The translations under genes were made by a program, and so were the position numbers. Below are positions 1 to 5,554 of a DNA stretch of 5,554 nucleotides, in pieces. Each line of letters opens with the position of its first letter. Position 1 is the first letter of the stretch. The notes under the pieces are model-generated. The model was not told the DNA's origin, did no database searches, and saw only the letters and a program-made list of their open reading frames with translations. Source of the DNA: Marinosulfonomonas sp. (GTDB lineage: Bacteria > Pseudomonadota > Alphaproteobacteria > Rhodobacterales > Rhodobacteraceae); assembly GCA_002732955.1 (NCBI GenBank), contig NVTR01000001.1, positions 12,626-18,179 of the forward strand. Reading direction: 5' to 3'.

Positions 1-43
1 AAAAAAGTATCATACGCTTAGCAGACAGTAGGTATTCAGTGAT

Positions 44-598
44 TTAACGCGGGCTGCGCTTTGCCAGAATGCGCTGCAAGGTGCGGCGGTGCATGCTCAG
101 ACGGCGCGCGGTTTCGCTGACGTTACGGTCGCACAATTCATAAACCCGCTGAATATGTTCCCAGCGTACCCGATCCGCAGACATCGGGTTTTCCGGGGGT
201 GGGGGCAGCTCATCCCCGGATGCCAAAAGCGCGTTGGTAATGTCGTTCGCATCAGCCGGCTTTGACAAATAATCTGTCGCCCCGATCTTCACCGCCGCCA
301 CCGCTGTCGCGATGGCGCCATAGCCTGTCAAAATAACGATTTTACTGTCTGGTCTCTTGGCGCGAATGGTTTCAACCACATCCAGCCCGTTGCCGTCTTC
401 CAACCGCAAATCCACCACCGCATAGGCCGGGGGACGCGCTGTCGCTATTGCCGTTCCTGCGGCTACTGAGCCCGCCATTTCAGGCTCAAACCCGCGCTTT
501 TCCATGGCCCGGGCAAGGCGTTTCAGAAACGGCTCATCATCATCGACAAGCAGCAGTGATTTATCCTCACCCAGCTCCAGCAGTTTTGACTCAGCCAT
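44..598 (-). CDS. regA: RegA/PrrA redox response regulator
   Basis: Global redox response regulator, the cytoplasmic partner of the RegB kinase encoded divergently nearby. In relatives it binds DNA to control photosynthesis, respiration, CO2 and N2 fixation genes. The 184-residue product has a receiver domain at about 13-127, with acidic pocket D19-D21, phospho-acceptor D63 (VVDLR), T91 (LTGYG) and K113 (SKPAD). A four-proline linker follows at 132-135, then a Fis-type helix-turn-helix at about 144-181 whose second half (ETARRLSMHRRTLQRILAKR) is nearly invariant in this family. The length equals that of the Rhodobacter proteins as I recall them, and D63 is the known phosphorylation site there. 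The ATG at 598 is preferred over one 42 bases upstream because it has a well-spaced AAAGGA and gives the family N-terminus. It ends in TAA. It is probably transcribed both with senC and from its own promoter. Confidence 0.97.
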   Translation of the reverse strand: MAESKLLELGEDKSLLLVDDDEPFLKRLARAMEKRGFEPEMAGSVAAGTAIATARPPAYAVVDLRLEDGNGLDVVETIRAKRPDSKIVILTGYGAIATAVAAVKIGATDYLSKPADANDITNALLASGDELPPPPENPMSADRVRWEHIQRVYELCDRNVSETARRLSMHRRTLQRILAKRSPR

Positions 599-605
599 CT
601 CGTGA

Positions 606-611
606 TCCTTT
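606..611 (-). promoter_or_regulatory. Ribosome binding site of regA
   Basis: On the minus strand the sequence reads AAAGGA, with 7 bases between it and the ATG at 598. It supports that start over the upstream in-frame ATG at 640, which would add 14 residues unlike the family. Confidence 0.7.
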
Positions 612-624
612 CGCGTTCCCACGC

Positions 625-653
625 AACATATTGACACCAATGTCTTAGGTCAA
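625..653 (-). promoter_or_regulatory. Candidate sigma-70 type promoter for regA
   Basis: Read on the minus strand, TTGACC (653-648) is followed after exactly 17 bases by TATGTT (630-625), giving 5 of 6 and 4 of 6 matches to the housekeeping -35 and -10 hexamers. Transcription would begin near 618, leaving a leader of about 20 bases that includes the regA ribosome binding site. It lies entirely in the 63-base gap between senC and regA, so regA could be expressed without senC. The -35 is also one arm of an inverted repeat, TTGAC (631-635) / GTCAA (649-653), which could be an operator. Seen by eye only. Confidence 0.5.
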
Positions 654-661
654 ATTTCCTA

Positions 662-1288
662 TCAAATATTATCTACAAAACACGCTGTTGTTTCGGCCAT
701 TTCTTCCGGTGTGGTATCACGCTTGAAAAACTCAACAAACCCGGTTTCCGGCAATACCAGATAGGTGAATGTTGAATGGTCCATCAGATAATATTCGTCG
801 CCGGATTCTTGCTTTTTATAGTATGTCCGATAGGCCTGCGATGCGGCCTTGACCTGACTGGGCGTGCCCGTCAGCCCCAACATTTCCGGGTGCATAAAAT
901 CAGTGAATTCCGCCATGACTTCCGGCGTGTCCCGTTCCGGGTCTATGGAAATGAACACCGGCTGAATATCGTAACCGCGCTCTATCAACAGATCTGTGGC
1001 TTCGGCATTTCGAGCATTATCCAGCGGGCAAACATCCGGGCAAAACGTATAACCAAAATATACCAGCGACGGGCGGGTAAACACGTCTGCATCAGTCACT
1101 GTTTGGCCGGTTTCGCTAATCAGTGTGAAGGGTCCACCAATTGAGCCTGATCCACCGGCAACTGATGCCCTTCGGCAATCTGAGAACTGATCGTCCGATG
1201 AACCGCCTGTGGCGAGCCACATGCTTGCCCCTAAAAATCCAACAACGGCAACCGCCGCTGTGACCGCATAAGCTTCGTTTCGTCCCAT
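662..1288 (-). CDS. senC: SenC/PrrC, Sco1-family copper protein for cytochrome oxidase assembly
   Basis: Sco1/SenC/PrrC family protein that delivers copper to the CuB site of cytochrome c oxidases, including cbb3 types, and has thiol-redox activity in relatives. The 208-residue product has an N-terminal membrane anchor at about 8-26, then a periplasmic thioredoxin-like domain. The copper ligands are visible: C83 and C87 in a CPDVC motif (GYTFCPDVCP) and H171 (MDHSTF). The family segment ISIDPERDTPE is at 113-123. The start at 1288 is chosen because a perfect GGAGG lies 8 bases upstream. An in-frame ATG at 1303 overlaps that Shine-Dalgarno and has no good site of its own, and the open frame beyond it runs into the divergent regB gene. 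It is read away from regB and toward regA, the arrangement known in Rhodobacter. An extra cysteine, C38, sits just after the anchor without a lipobox. Confidence 0.96.
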   Translation of the reverse strand: MGRNEAYAVTAAVAVVGFLGASMWLATGGSSDDQFSDCRRASVAGGSGSIGGPFTLISETGQTVTDADVFTRPSLVYFGYTFCPDVCPLDNARNAEATDLLIERGYDIQPVFISIDPERDTPEVMAEFTDFMHPEMLGLTGTPSQVKAASQAYRTYYKKQESGDEYYLMDHSTFTYLVLPETGFVEFFKRDTTPEEMAETTACFVDNI

Positions 1289-1379
1289 TTGTAGGGCCTC
1301 CATTTTCACCCGCGCATTGATCCCCCGCTCTGGCCTGTCTAACAAGGTGTAATCTTGACGCAACCGAACGTGAAAATTT
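1289..1379. promoter_or_regulatory. Divergent control region between senC and regB
   Basis: These 91 bases must hold the start signals for senC-regA (minus) and regB (plus). For regB a weak candidate is TTGATC (1317-1322), 17 bases, then TAACAA (1340-1345), with only 3 of 6 matches in the -10. For senC, TTCACG (1374-1369), 17 bases, then TACACC (1351-1346) is equally weak. An 8-base inverted repeat, ATTTTCAC (1302-1309) and GTGAAAAT (1370-1377), flanks the region, close to each gene's start. One GACGC (1357-1361) resembles a RegA half-site as I recall the consensus, but I see no matching second half. Autoregulation by RegA is known in relatives and is only inferred here. Confidence 0.5.
1297..1301 (-). 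promoter_or_regulatory. Ribosome binding site of senC
   Basis: On the minus strand this reads GGAGG, 8 bases before the ATG at 1288. It is the strongest Shine-Dalgarno in the window and fixes the start of senC inside a much longer open frame. Confidence 0.8.
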
Positions 1380-2777
1380 ATGGCAACAATGCCTTCTGGC
1401 ATACTTAACGAGCATCGACGCAGCAATTGGGTGCGGTTGCAAACCCTTATCGTTTTGCGTTGGATCGCGATAATCGGACAGTTCGCCGCGATCACAGTTG
1501 CACAGCAGGTTTTTAACTTAAATCTTGATATCGGCCTTTGTTTTATGGCCGTAGGCGCTGCTGTTATCGCAAACTTAATCGCAATATTCGTCTTCCCGGA
1601 AAACAAACGCCTTTCCGAGCGAGAGTTAACCCTGATGCTGGTTTTTGACATCATTCAGCTTTCGTCACTGTTGTTTCTGACGGGCGGGCTGCACAATCCG
1701 TTTGCCTTGCTGATCCTGGCGCCCGTAACAATTTCTGCAACCGCCCTTAGAACAAGATCAACAATTCTGGTCGGTCTGGTCGCAATCGTTCTGGTAACTT
1801 TTGTGATGCAAATTCATATCCCGCTGCAAACCGTCCAGGGTGTGGTTATTCGGATGCCGCAAATATTCGTGTTTGGCTTTTGGTTGGCTATTGTAATTGG
1901 CGTGATTTTTCTGGGCCTCTACGCGCGACGTGTTTCGTCTGAAATCAACTCAATGTCAGAGGCATTGCTGGCCACACAGATGACTCTGGCCCGGGAGCAA
2001 AAAATTTCCGATCTGGCCGGTGTTGTCGCCGCCACGGCGCACGAGCTAGGCACGCCATTGGCAACTATAAAGCTGGCAAGCGCCGAGTTGGTGGATGAGC
2101 TGACAATGCAACCAGAGCTTCGCGACGACGCCCAACTTATTAACGAACAGGCTGACCGTTGTCGTGAAATTTTGCATTCAATGGGCCGGGCAGGGAAGGA
2201 CGATTTGCTGATCCGTCAGGCACCGCTTAGTGCCGTCCTAAATGAAGCTGCCGAACCGCATATTGACCGGGGAAAACAACTGCGGTTTTCGCTGCATTCT
2301 GATGTGACTGACCTTAGCCCGGAACCAATAGTTTGGCGCAAACCAGAAATCATTCACGGTCTGCGGAATCTTATTCAGAATGCCGTAGATTTTTCCGAAA
2401 CAGCTGTGTGGATTGATGCGATCTGGAAGGACGCACAGATCACCGTTCGAATCATCGACGACGGCCCGGGGTTCCCACCGCAGGTTATCGGGCGAATTGG
2501 TGATCCGTTTGTACGGTTCCGTAACAGGATTACCGCGCGCGCTAAACGACCGGGTTATCAGGGTATGGGCCTTGGACTTTTCATCGCCAAAACTTTGCTT
2601 GAACGTTCCGGCGCAGAGCTGTCATTTGTAAACGCGCGCGAGGGGTATTCACTACAACCCAACCCTGGAAAACGCAGCGGGGCCATCGTCGAGGTAGTTT
2701 GGCCCAGATCAGAAATTTGCCCACCCCCCAAATCAAACCGCCAGGGCCTGGGTGAGAACCAAAAAATTGAATCGTAA
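1380..2777 (+). CDS. regB: RegB/PrrB redox-sensing membrane histidine kinase
   Basis: Sensor kinase that autophosphorylates when respiratory electron flow is low and passes phosphate to RegA. The 465-residue product has about six membrane segments in residues 20-182, with the quinone-binding heptapeptide GGLHNPF at 102-108. Next come the dimerisation domain with H-box H221 (TAHELGTPLATIK), the redox-active cysteine C261 (QADRCREIL, equivalent to Cys265 of R. capsulatus), the N-box around N330/N334 (RNLIQNAVDF), and ATP-lid glycines at DDGPG (360-364) and GMGLGL (395-400). Length and N-terminus (GILN..WVRLQTLIVLRW) match Rhodobacter RegB. An in-frame TGA lies 9 bases upstream, so ATG 1380 or the ATG at 1389 are the only fitting starts. 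Neither has a clear Shine-Dalgarno, so translation may be modest. It is divergent from senC-regA. An additional cysteine, C447, is in the short tail. Confidence 0.97.
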   Translation: MATMPSGILNEHRRSNWVRLQTLIVLRWIAIIGQFAAITVAQQVFNLNLDIGLCFMAVGAAVIANLIAIFVFPENKRLSERELTLMLVFDIIQLSSLLFLTGGLHNPFALLILAPVTISATALRTRSTILVGLVAIVLVTFVMQIHIPLQTVQGVVIRMPQIFVFGFWLAIVIGVIFLGLYARRVSSEINSMSEALLATQMTLAREQKISDLAGVVAATAHELGTPLATIKLASAELVDELTMQPELRDDAQLINEQADRCREILHSMGRAGKDDLLIRQAPLSAVLNEAAEPHIDRGKQLRFSLHSDVTDLSPEPIVWRKPEIIHGLRNLIQNAVDFSETAVWIDAIWKDAQITVRIIDDGPGFPPQVIGRIGDPFVRFRNRITARAKRPGYQGMGLGLFIAKTLLERSGAELSFVNAREGYSLQPNPGKRSGAIVEVVWPRSEICPPPKSNRQGLGENQKIES

Positions 2778-2784
2778 ATCAAAG

Positions 2785-2799
2785 TTAACGAGCAATTAA
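2785..2799 (+). promoter_or_regulatory. Candidate CtrA binding site upstream of the divL-like gene
   Basis: TTAA (2785-2788), seven bases, then TTAA (2796-2799) matches the core of the CtrA consensus TTAA-N7-TTAA exactly. It starts 7 bases after the regB stop codon and ends 51 bases before the preferred start of the PAS gene. A TATAAA follows at 2804-2809 and could be the -10 of a CtrA-controlled promoter with a start near 2816. A further half-site, TTAAC, is at 2842-2846. I found no other full TTAA-N7-TTAA in the window by eye. Binding is inferred. Confidence 0.5.
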
Positions 2800-2850
2800 T
2801 CTTTATAAATGACTCTTCGGGTGAATTGTTACCACTCGGGATTAACTTAC

Positions 2851-4452
2851 ATGAACTCTGCAACCCTGCTTCAGTTTGGTGGGCTGGTTATTGCGTCGTT
2901 TTCAATTGCCATTGCAACACTTTGGGTTTTGACTTGGCTGGACCAGCGAAAAGTCCCCGTGCAAAAATCTCTTTCCAGTTCAGATGGGGATTCTTTGGCA
3001 TTCCTGTTTGATGATGAAAACCTTGTAGATGCCACCCCCCACGCCAAACTCTATCTGGAAGCAACACCTGTTGGTTCAACTGATTGGATTAGGCTACTGG
3101 CGGCGTTGCGACCAGCTTTTCCAAATATGGTAGAAGAAATATCAACGCTTGCGGACCGGGGCCAAATCAATTTGGTCGCACAGCAAGGTTCTTCCCGCAT
3201 ACAGGCGGATTGGAAGAATGGGCTGGCACGTATTTGCCTAATCGAATCTAGCTCAGATACATCAAACGTGGAACTGGATCGCTCCAGCTTTGAGGCGATG
3301 GAAAAAGAGCTGGACACATTACGTGCCACGGCAGAATCTGCACCCTTTTTGGTTTGGCGACAGCGCGCGGACGGAACAATTACATGGGCCAACGGTACCT
3401 ATCTTAAACTGTCCCAGATGTGTGAGCCTGATCTATTGGTTCCAGTATGGCCACCATCCAGGTTATTCGATCTTTCCAATTCCGGCTATTCAGGCCCTGA
3501 AGCCCATTCACAAAGAGTAACAACTCATATCGTCGGAGAGGCTGAGCCGCGCTGGTTTGAGTGCTTCGAAACGCCGCTTGGAAACGAAAGCCTGTTCACC
3601 GCCGTTGCAGCAGATAAAGTTGTAAAAGCTGAAAAAGCCCTGCGTGATTTTGTTCAGACACTCACGAAAACATTTGCCCACCTGACTATTGGGTTGGCTA
3701 TTTTTGATAAGCAACGCCGGCTCGCGTTGTTTAACCCTGCTTTGACAGACCTGATATCTTTGCCAATCGAGTTTCTTTCCGGCAGGCCTACGCTTTTGTC
3801 GGTTCTGGATCGTTTGCGTGAAACGAAAATGATCCCGGAACCTAAAGATTACAAATCATGGCGCCAGCAATTGTTTGAGCTTGAAGTGGCTGCTGTCAAC
3901 GGAAACTATGAAGAAACCTGGTCGCTGGCGAATGGGCGAACTTACCGGGTCACAGGGCGGCCACATCCCGATGGCGCAGTTGCATTTTTATTCGAAGACA
4001 TCAGCGAAGAAATATCACTGACAAGACGGTTCCGCGCAGAGCTTGAAACCGGTCAGGCGGTATTAGATTGTCTCAGCGAAGCTATTGTTGTTTTTTCTCC
4101 GGGCGGCGAATCGACACTTTCCAACAATGCCTATGGCAAATTATGGGGAATAGAATCAACAGCTTTGCTAGGCGATTTTGGAATACTCGATGCGACTAAG
4201 ATCTGGAGTGAACAATGTGCCCCGTCCCCGGTCTGGGGTGATGCGCGTGAATTTATCGGTGCGGTCGGCGAACGCGCAGAATGGGTGGCCGAAGTTCGTA
4301 TGCGGGATGGGCGTAGCCTTAGCTGTCGGTTCGCTCCTATATCTGGCGGTGCAACGCTCGTCGGTTTTTCGCTGGATACTGCGCAGATTGCCGGGCAGCC
4401 AAAAAGGCTTGAAGAACAACCAGACCTGGATGTAGAAACCATATCCGCCTAA
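2851..4452 (+). CDS. divL: Membrane-anchored multi-PAS protein, likely DivL without a kinase module
   Basis: Probably the Rhodobacterales DivL, a regulator of the CckA-ChpT-CtrA phosphorelay. The 533-residue product has one N-terminal membrane segment (about 6-30), a polar linker, and a short helical stretch (about 141-162). Three PAS-like regions follow: about 160-252 (APFLVWRQRADGTITWAN), 270-387 (LTIGLAIFDKQRRLALFNPA ... AFLFEDISEE) and 398-508 (VLDCLSEAIVVFSPGGESTL ... GGATLVGFSLD). It then ends in an acidic tail. No H-box, N-box or glycine-rich ATP lid is present, unlike Caulobacter DivL, which has a tyrosine-kinase-like domain and about 770 residues. The name rests on the PAS architecture and the position before tsaE-addB, as I recall for divL in Caulobacter and Rhodobacter; a generic PAS protein is the alternative. 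The start at 2851 is chosen because it sits just before the membrane segment. ATG 2809 would add 14 polar residues, and neither start has a strong Shine-Dalgarno. Confidence 0.75.
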   Translation: MNSATLLQFGGLVIASFSIAIATLWVLTWLDQRKVPVQKSLSSSDGDSLAFLFDDENLVDATPHAKLYLEATPVGSTDWIRLLAALRPAFPNMVEEISTLADRGQINLVAQQGSSRIQADWKNGLARICLIESSSDTSNVELDRSSFEAMEKELDTLRATAESAPFLVWRQRADGTITWANGTYLKLSQMCEPDLLVPVWPPSRLFDLSNSGYSGPEAHSQRVTTHIVGEAEPRWFECFETPLGNESLFTAVAADKVVKAEKALRDFVQTLTKTFAHLTIGLAIFDKQRRLALFNPALTDLISLPIEFLSGRPTLLSVLDRLRETKMIPEPKDYKSWRQQLFELEVAAVNGNYEETWSLANGRTYRVTGRPHPDGAVAFLFEDISEEISLTRRFRAELETGQAVLDCLSEAIVVFSPGGESTLSNNAYGKLWGIESTALLGDFGILDATKIWSEQCAPSPVWGDAREFIGAVGERAEWVAEVRMRDGRSLSCRFAPISGGATLVGFSLDTAQIAGQPKRLEEQPDLDVETISA

Positions 4453-4492
4453 AGCGCCTTGCAGCACAGCCCAAGTGCGGTAAAACCTTGGT

Positions 4493-5005
4493 ATGGCCAA
4501 ATCTTTTTCTCTGCAGATACCACTTTGTTCGCCTGAGGCCACAGCCGCATTTGCTGCAACAATCGCACCACTTTTGGAGCCGGGGGACACCTTGTTGCTT
4601 TCTGGTGATGTTGGCGCCGGAAAGACCCACTTTGCGCGTGCGCTAATTCAGGCCCGCTTGTCAAAAAGTGGAATAGCAGAAGAAATACCTTCCCCAACCT
4701 ACACATTGGTACAAACCTATAATGATCGTGTTTGCGACATTTGGCACGCGGATCTCTATCGTGTGTCTGACGGAGCCGAGGTTGTTGAACTTGGGCTTGT
4801 TGACGCATTTCAGGATGCCGTCTGTCTGGTTGAATGGCCGGATCGCTTGGGGGCATATGGTCCAGAAAATCCGTTATGTATTGCGTTGTCTTCTGGTAAG
4901 TCTCCTGATTTTCGAGAGGCAATTATTACCGGGAAACTACCATACTGGAAAAAGGTATTACCTACACTGAAGGCAAGCGCTGACCGGGCTACTTCCAATG
5001 TTTAA
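4493..5005 (+). CDS. tsaE: TsaE, ATPase of the tRNA t6A37 threonylcarbamoylation complex
   Basis: ATPase that works with TsaB and TsaD in the cytoplasm to make N6-threonylcarbamoyladenosine at position 37 of ANN-decoding tRNAs. The 170-residue product carries the family signatures: Walker A GDVGAGKT (38-45), the SPTYTL switch segment (67-72), HADLYR (85-90) and VEWPDRLG (113-120), the Walker B-like glutamate region. The length is slightly above the usual 150-160. The ATG at 4493 is the first available start, because an in-frame TAA lies at 4481-4483. No clear Shine-Dalgarno is visible in the 40-base gap after the PAS gene, which suggests read-through from that gene and reinitiation. The 3' end overlaps addB by 8 bases, so the two are probably translationally coupled. 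Confidence 0.95.
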   Translation: MAKSFSLQIPLCSPEATAAFAATIAPLLEPGDTLLLSGDVGAGKTHFARALIQARLSKSGIAEEIPSPTYTLVQTYNDRVCDIWHADLYRVSDGAEVVELGLVDAFQDAVCLVEWPDRLGAYGPENPLCIALSSGKSPDFREAIITGKLPYWKKVLPTLKASADRATSNV

Positions 5006-5554
5006 GCCTTCAGAACGTCCCCGAATTTTTGGTTGCCCGGCCGGTGTTGATTTTCCAAAAGCGCTTATTGATGGTTTGTTTTCCCGCCTTGGCGACGACC
5101 CTCCGGATCATCTCGCTCGTGTAGAAATATTTGTAAACACCCGCCGTATGCAGCGCCGTATTTGGCGTTTGTTCGATGACGGCCCCGCCCGCCTGTTGCC
5201 ACGTCTAAGACTGGTCACTGATCTTGCCGGTGATCCAATTGAATTTGCTATGCCGGCAGCAGTATCGCCACTGCGCCGTCGGCTGGAACTAAGCCAGCTT
5301 ATCGCTAGGCTACTGGACAAAGAGCCCGATCTTGCGCCGCGATCCGCGCTTTTTGATTTGGCAGATAGTTTGTCATTGCTGCTGGATGAAATGCACGATG
5401 AAGGCGTTTCGCCCAGCGACATTCAGGCGCTGGATGTAACCGATCGCTCAGGTCATTGGCAGCGCAGTCAGAAATTCCTGTCAATCGTCAGTCAATACTT
5501 TGATACCAACAGCGGCCAAGCCCCTAATCAATCCGCTCGCCAACGCCAGGTAAT
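4998..5554 (+). CDS. addB: AddB, double-strand break repair protein, 5' part only
   Basis: N-terminal 185 residues of AddB, the partner of AddA in the helicase-nuclease that processes DNA double-strand breaks for recombination, equivalent to RecBCD. The gene runs off the window. Recognised from the alphaproteobacterial AddB N-terminus: RIFGCPAGVDFPKALIDGL (about 9-27), VEIFVNTRRMQRRI (42-55), the LLPRLRLVTDL segment (66-76), and a following helical stretch with LRRRLELSQLIARLL. The position where Firmicute AddB has a Walker A motif reads GCPAGVDFPKAL, with no GxxxxGK[ST], as expected for this branch. The C-terminal nuclease and iron-sulfur cysteines lie outside the window. The ATG at 4998 lies within the end of tsaE, sharing ATGTTTAA with its stop. 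No Shine-Dalgarno is evident, so coupled translation is likely. Confidence 0.93.
   Translation, partial: MFKPSERPRIFGCPAGVDFPKALIDGLFSRLGDDPPDHLARVEIFVNTRRMQRRIWRLFDDGPARLLPRLRLVTDLAGDPIEFAMPAAVSPLRRRLELSQLIARLLDKEPDLAPRSALFDLADSLSLLLDEMHDEGVSPSDIQALDVTDRSGHWQRSQKFLSIVSQYFDTNSGQAPNQSARQRQV

Noticed and set aside
1..43. Possible terminator after regA: the minus strand ends in six T residues at the window edge, preceded by a small palindrome (GTATCATAC, 7-15)
   Set aside because: The palindrome leaves a one-base loop and the arms are weak, so no stable hairpin is visible. The window ends before the rest can be judged.
631..653. FNR/FnrL site reading of TTGAC...GTCAA before regA
   Set aside because: The arms are 13 bases apart, whereas FNR-type sites have four, so it does not fit that family.
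776..1144. A 122-residue plus-strand open frame inside senC
   Set aside because: It is antisense to strongly conserved SenC codons, with no ribosome binding site or family features.
662..1654. A 330-residue open frame on the minus strand containing senC with a long N-terminal extension
   Set aside because: The extension runs antisense through the regB start and has no family resemblance. The GGAGG at 1297-1301 and the membrane anchor fix the start at 1288.
2741..2751. Palindrome CCAGGGCCTGG near the end of regB as a terminator stem
   Set aside because: It has a short stem with a three-base loop and lies inside the regB coding sequence, and no T-run follows on the plus strand.
2820..2833. 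Small hairpin GGTGA-ATTG-TTACC in the leader of the PAS gene
   Set aside because: It has only five pairs, one of them G-T, with no T-tract. It is too weak to call a terminator or riboswitch.
4459..4486. Promoter-like TTGCAG, 16 bases, TAAAAC before tsaE
   Set aside because: The -35 matches at only three positions and the predicted start would fall on the tsaE ATG. Read-through from the upstream gene is simpler.
4168..4922. Long minus-strand open frames across the end of the PAS gene and tsaE
   Set aside because: They overlap well-supported plus-strand genes, show low-complexity composition and no recognisable domain, so they are antisense shadows.

Overview
The window looks like a chromosomal segment from an alphaproteobacterium, most likely of the Rhodobacterales (Rhodobacter/Roseobacter type). 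The main reason is the divergent regB / senC-regA cluster (prrB / prrC-prrA in Rhodobacter sphaeroides), whose proteins carry the diagnostic motifs of that group nearly unchanged. A PAS-domain protein, tsaE and the alphaproteobacterial form of addB follow in an order I recall from Rhodobacterales and Caulobacter. Base composition looks close to 50% GC by eye, lower than Rhodobacter itself, so a marine roseobacter-like lineage is a reasonable guess but is not proven.

Layout. Bases 1-43 are the region downstream of regA and hold nothing I can firmly call. Minus strand: regA (44-598), then a 63-base gap with a good internal promoter candidate, then senC (662-1288). Bases 1289-1379 are the divergent control region. 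Plus strand: regB (1380-2777), a 73-base gap with a full CtrA-type box, a membrane-anchored multi-PAS protein that I read as a kinase-less DivL (2851-4452), tsaE (4493-5005) and the 5' part of addB (4998 to the window end). There is no gene-free stretch over 300 bases.

How the genes work together. RegB senses redox state through its quinone-site motif and a cysteine in the kinase core, and phosphorylates RegA, a global regulator of respiration, photosynthesis, carbon and nitrogen fixation genes in relatives. SenC is a membrane-anchored thioredoxin-fold copper protein that helps build the CuB centre of cytochrome oxidase, so the signalling system is encoded with a protein needed by the enzyme whose activity feeds its signal. 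DivL in relatives acts on the CckA-ChpT-CtrA phosphorelay, which controls cell cycle, motility and, in Rhodobacter capsulatus, gene transfer agent production. TsaE belongs to tRNA t6A synthesis, and AddB to double-strand break repair.

Most of this is conserved, known biology. I see no mobile element, CRISPR array, RNA gene or defence system. The points most worth following are the CtrA-like box in front of the putative divL (possible feedback), the lack of a kinase module in that protein, a separate promoter for regA, and the direct tsaE-addB overlap where many relatives carry extra genes.
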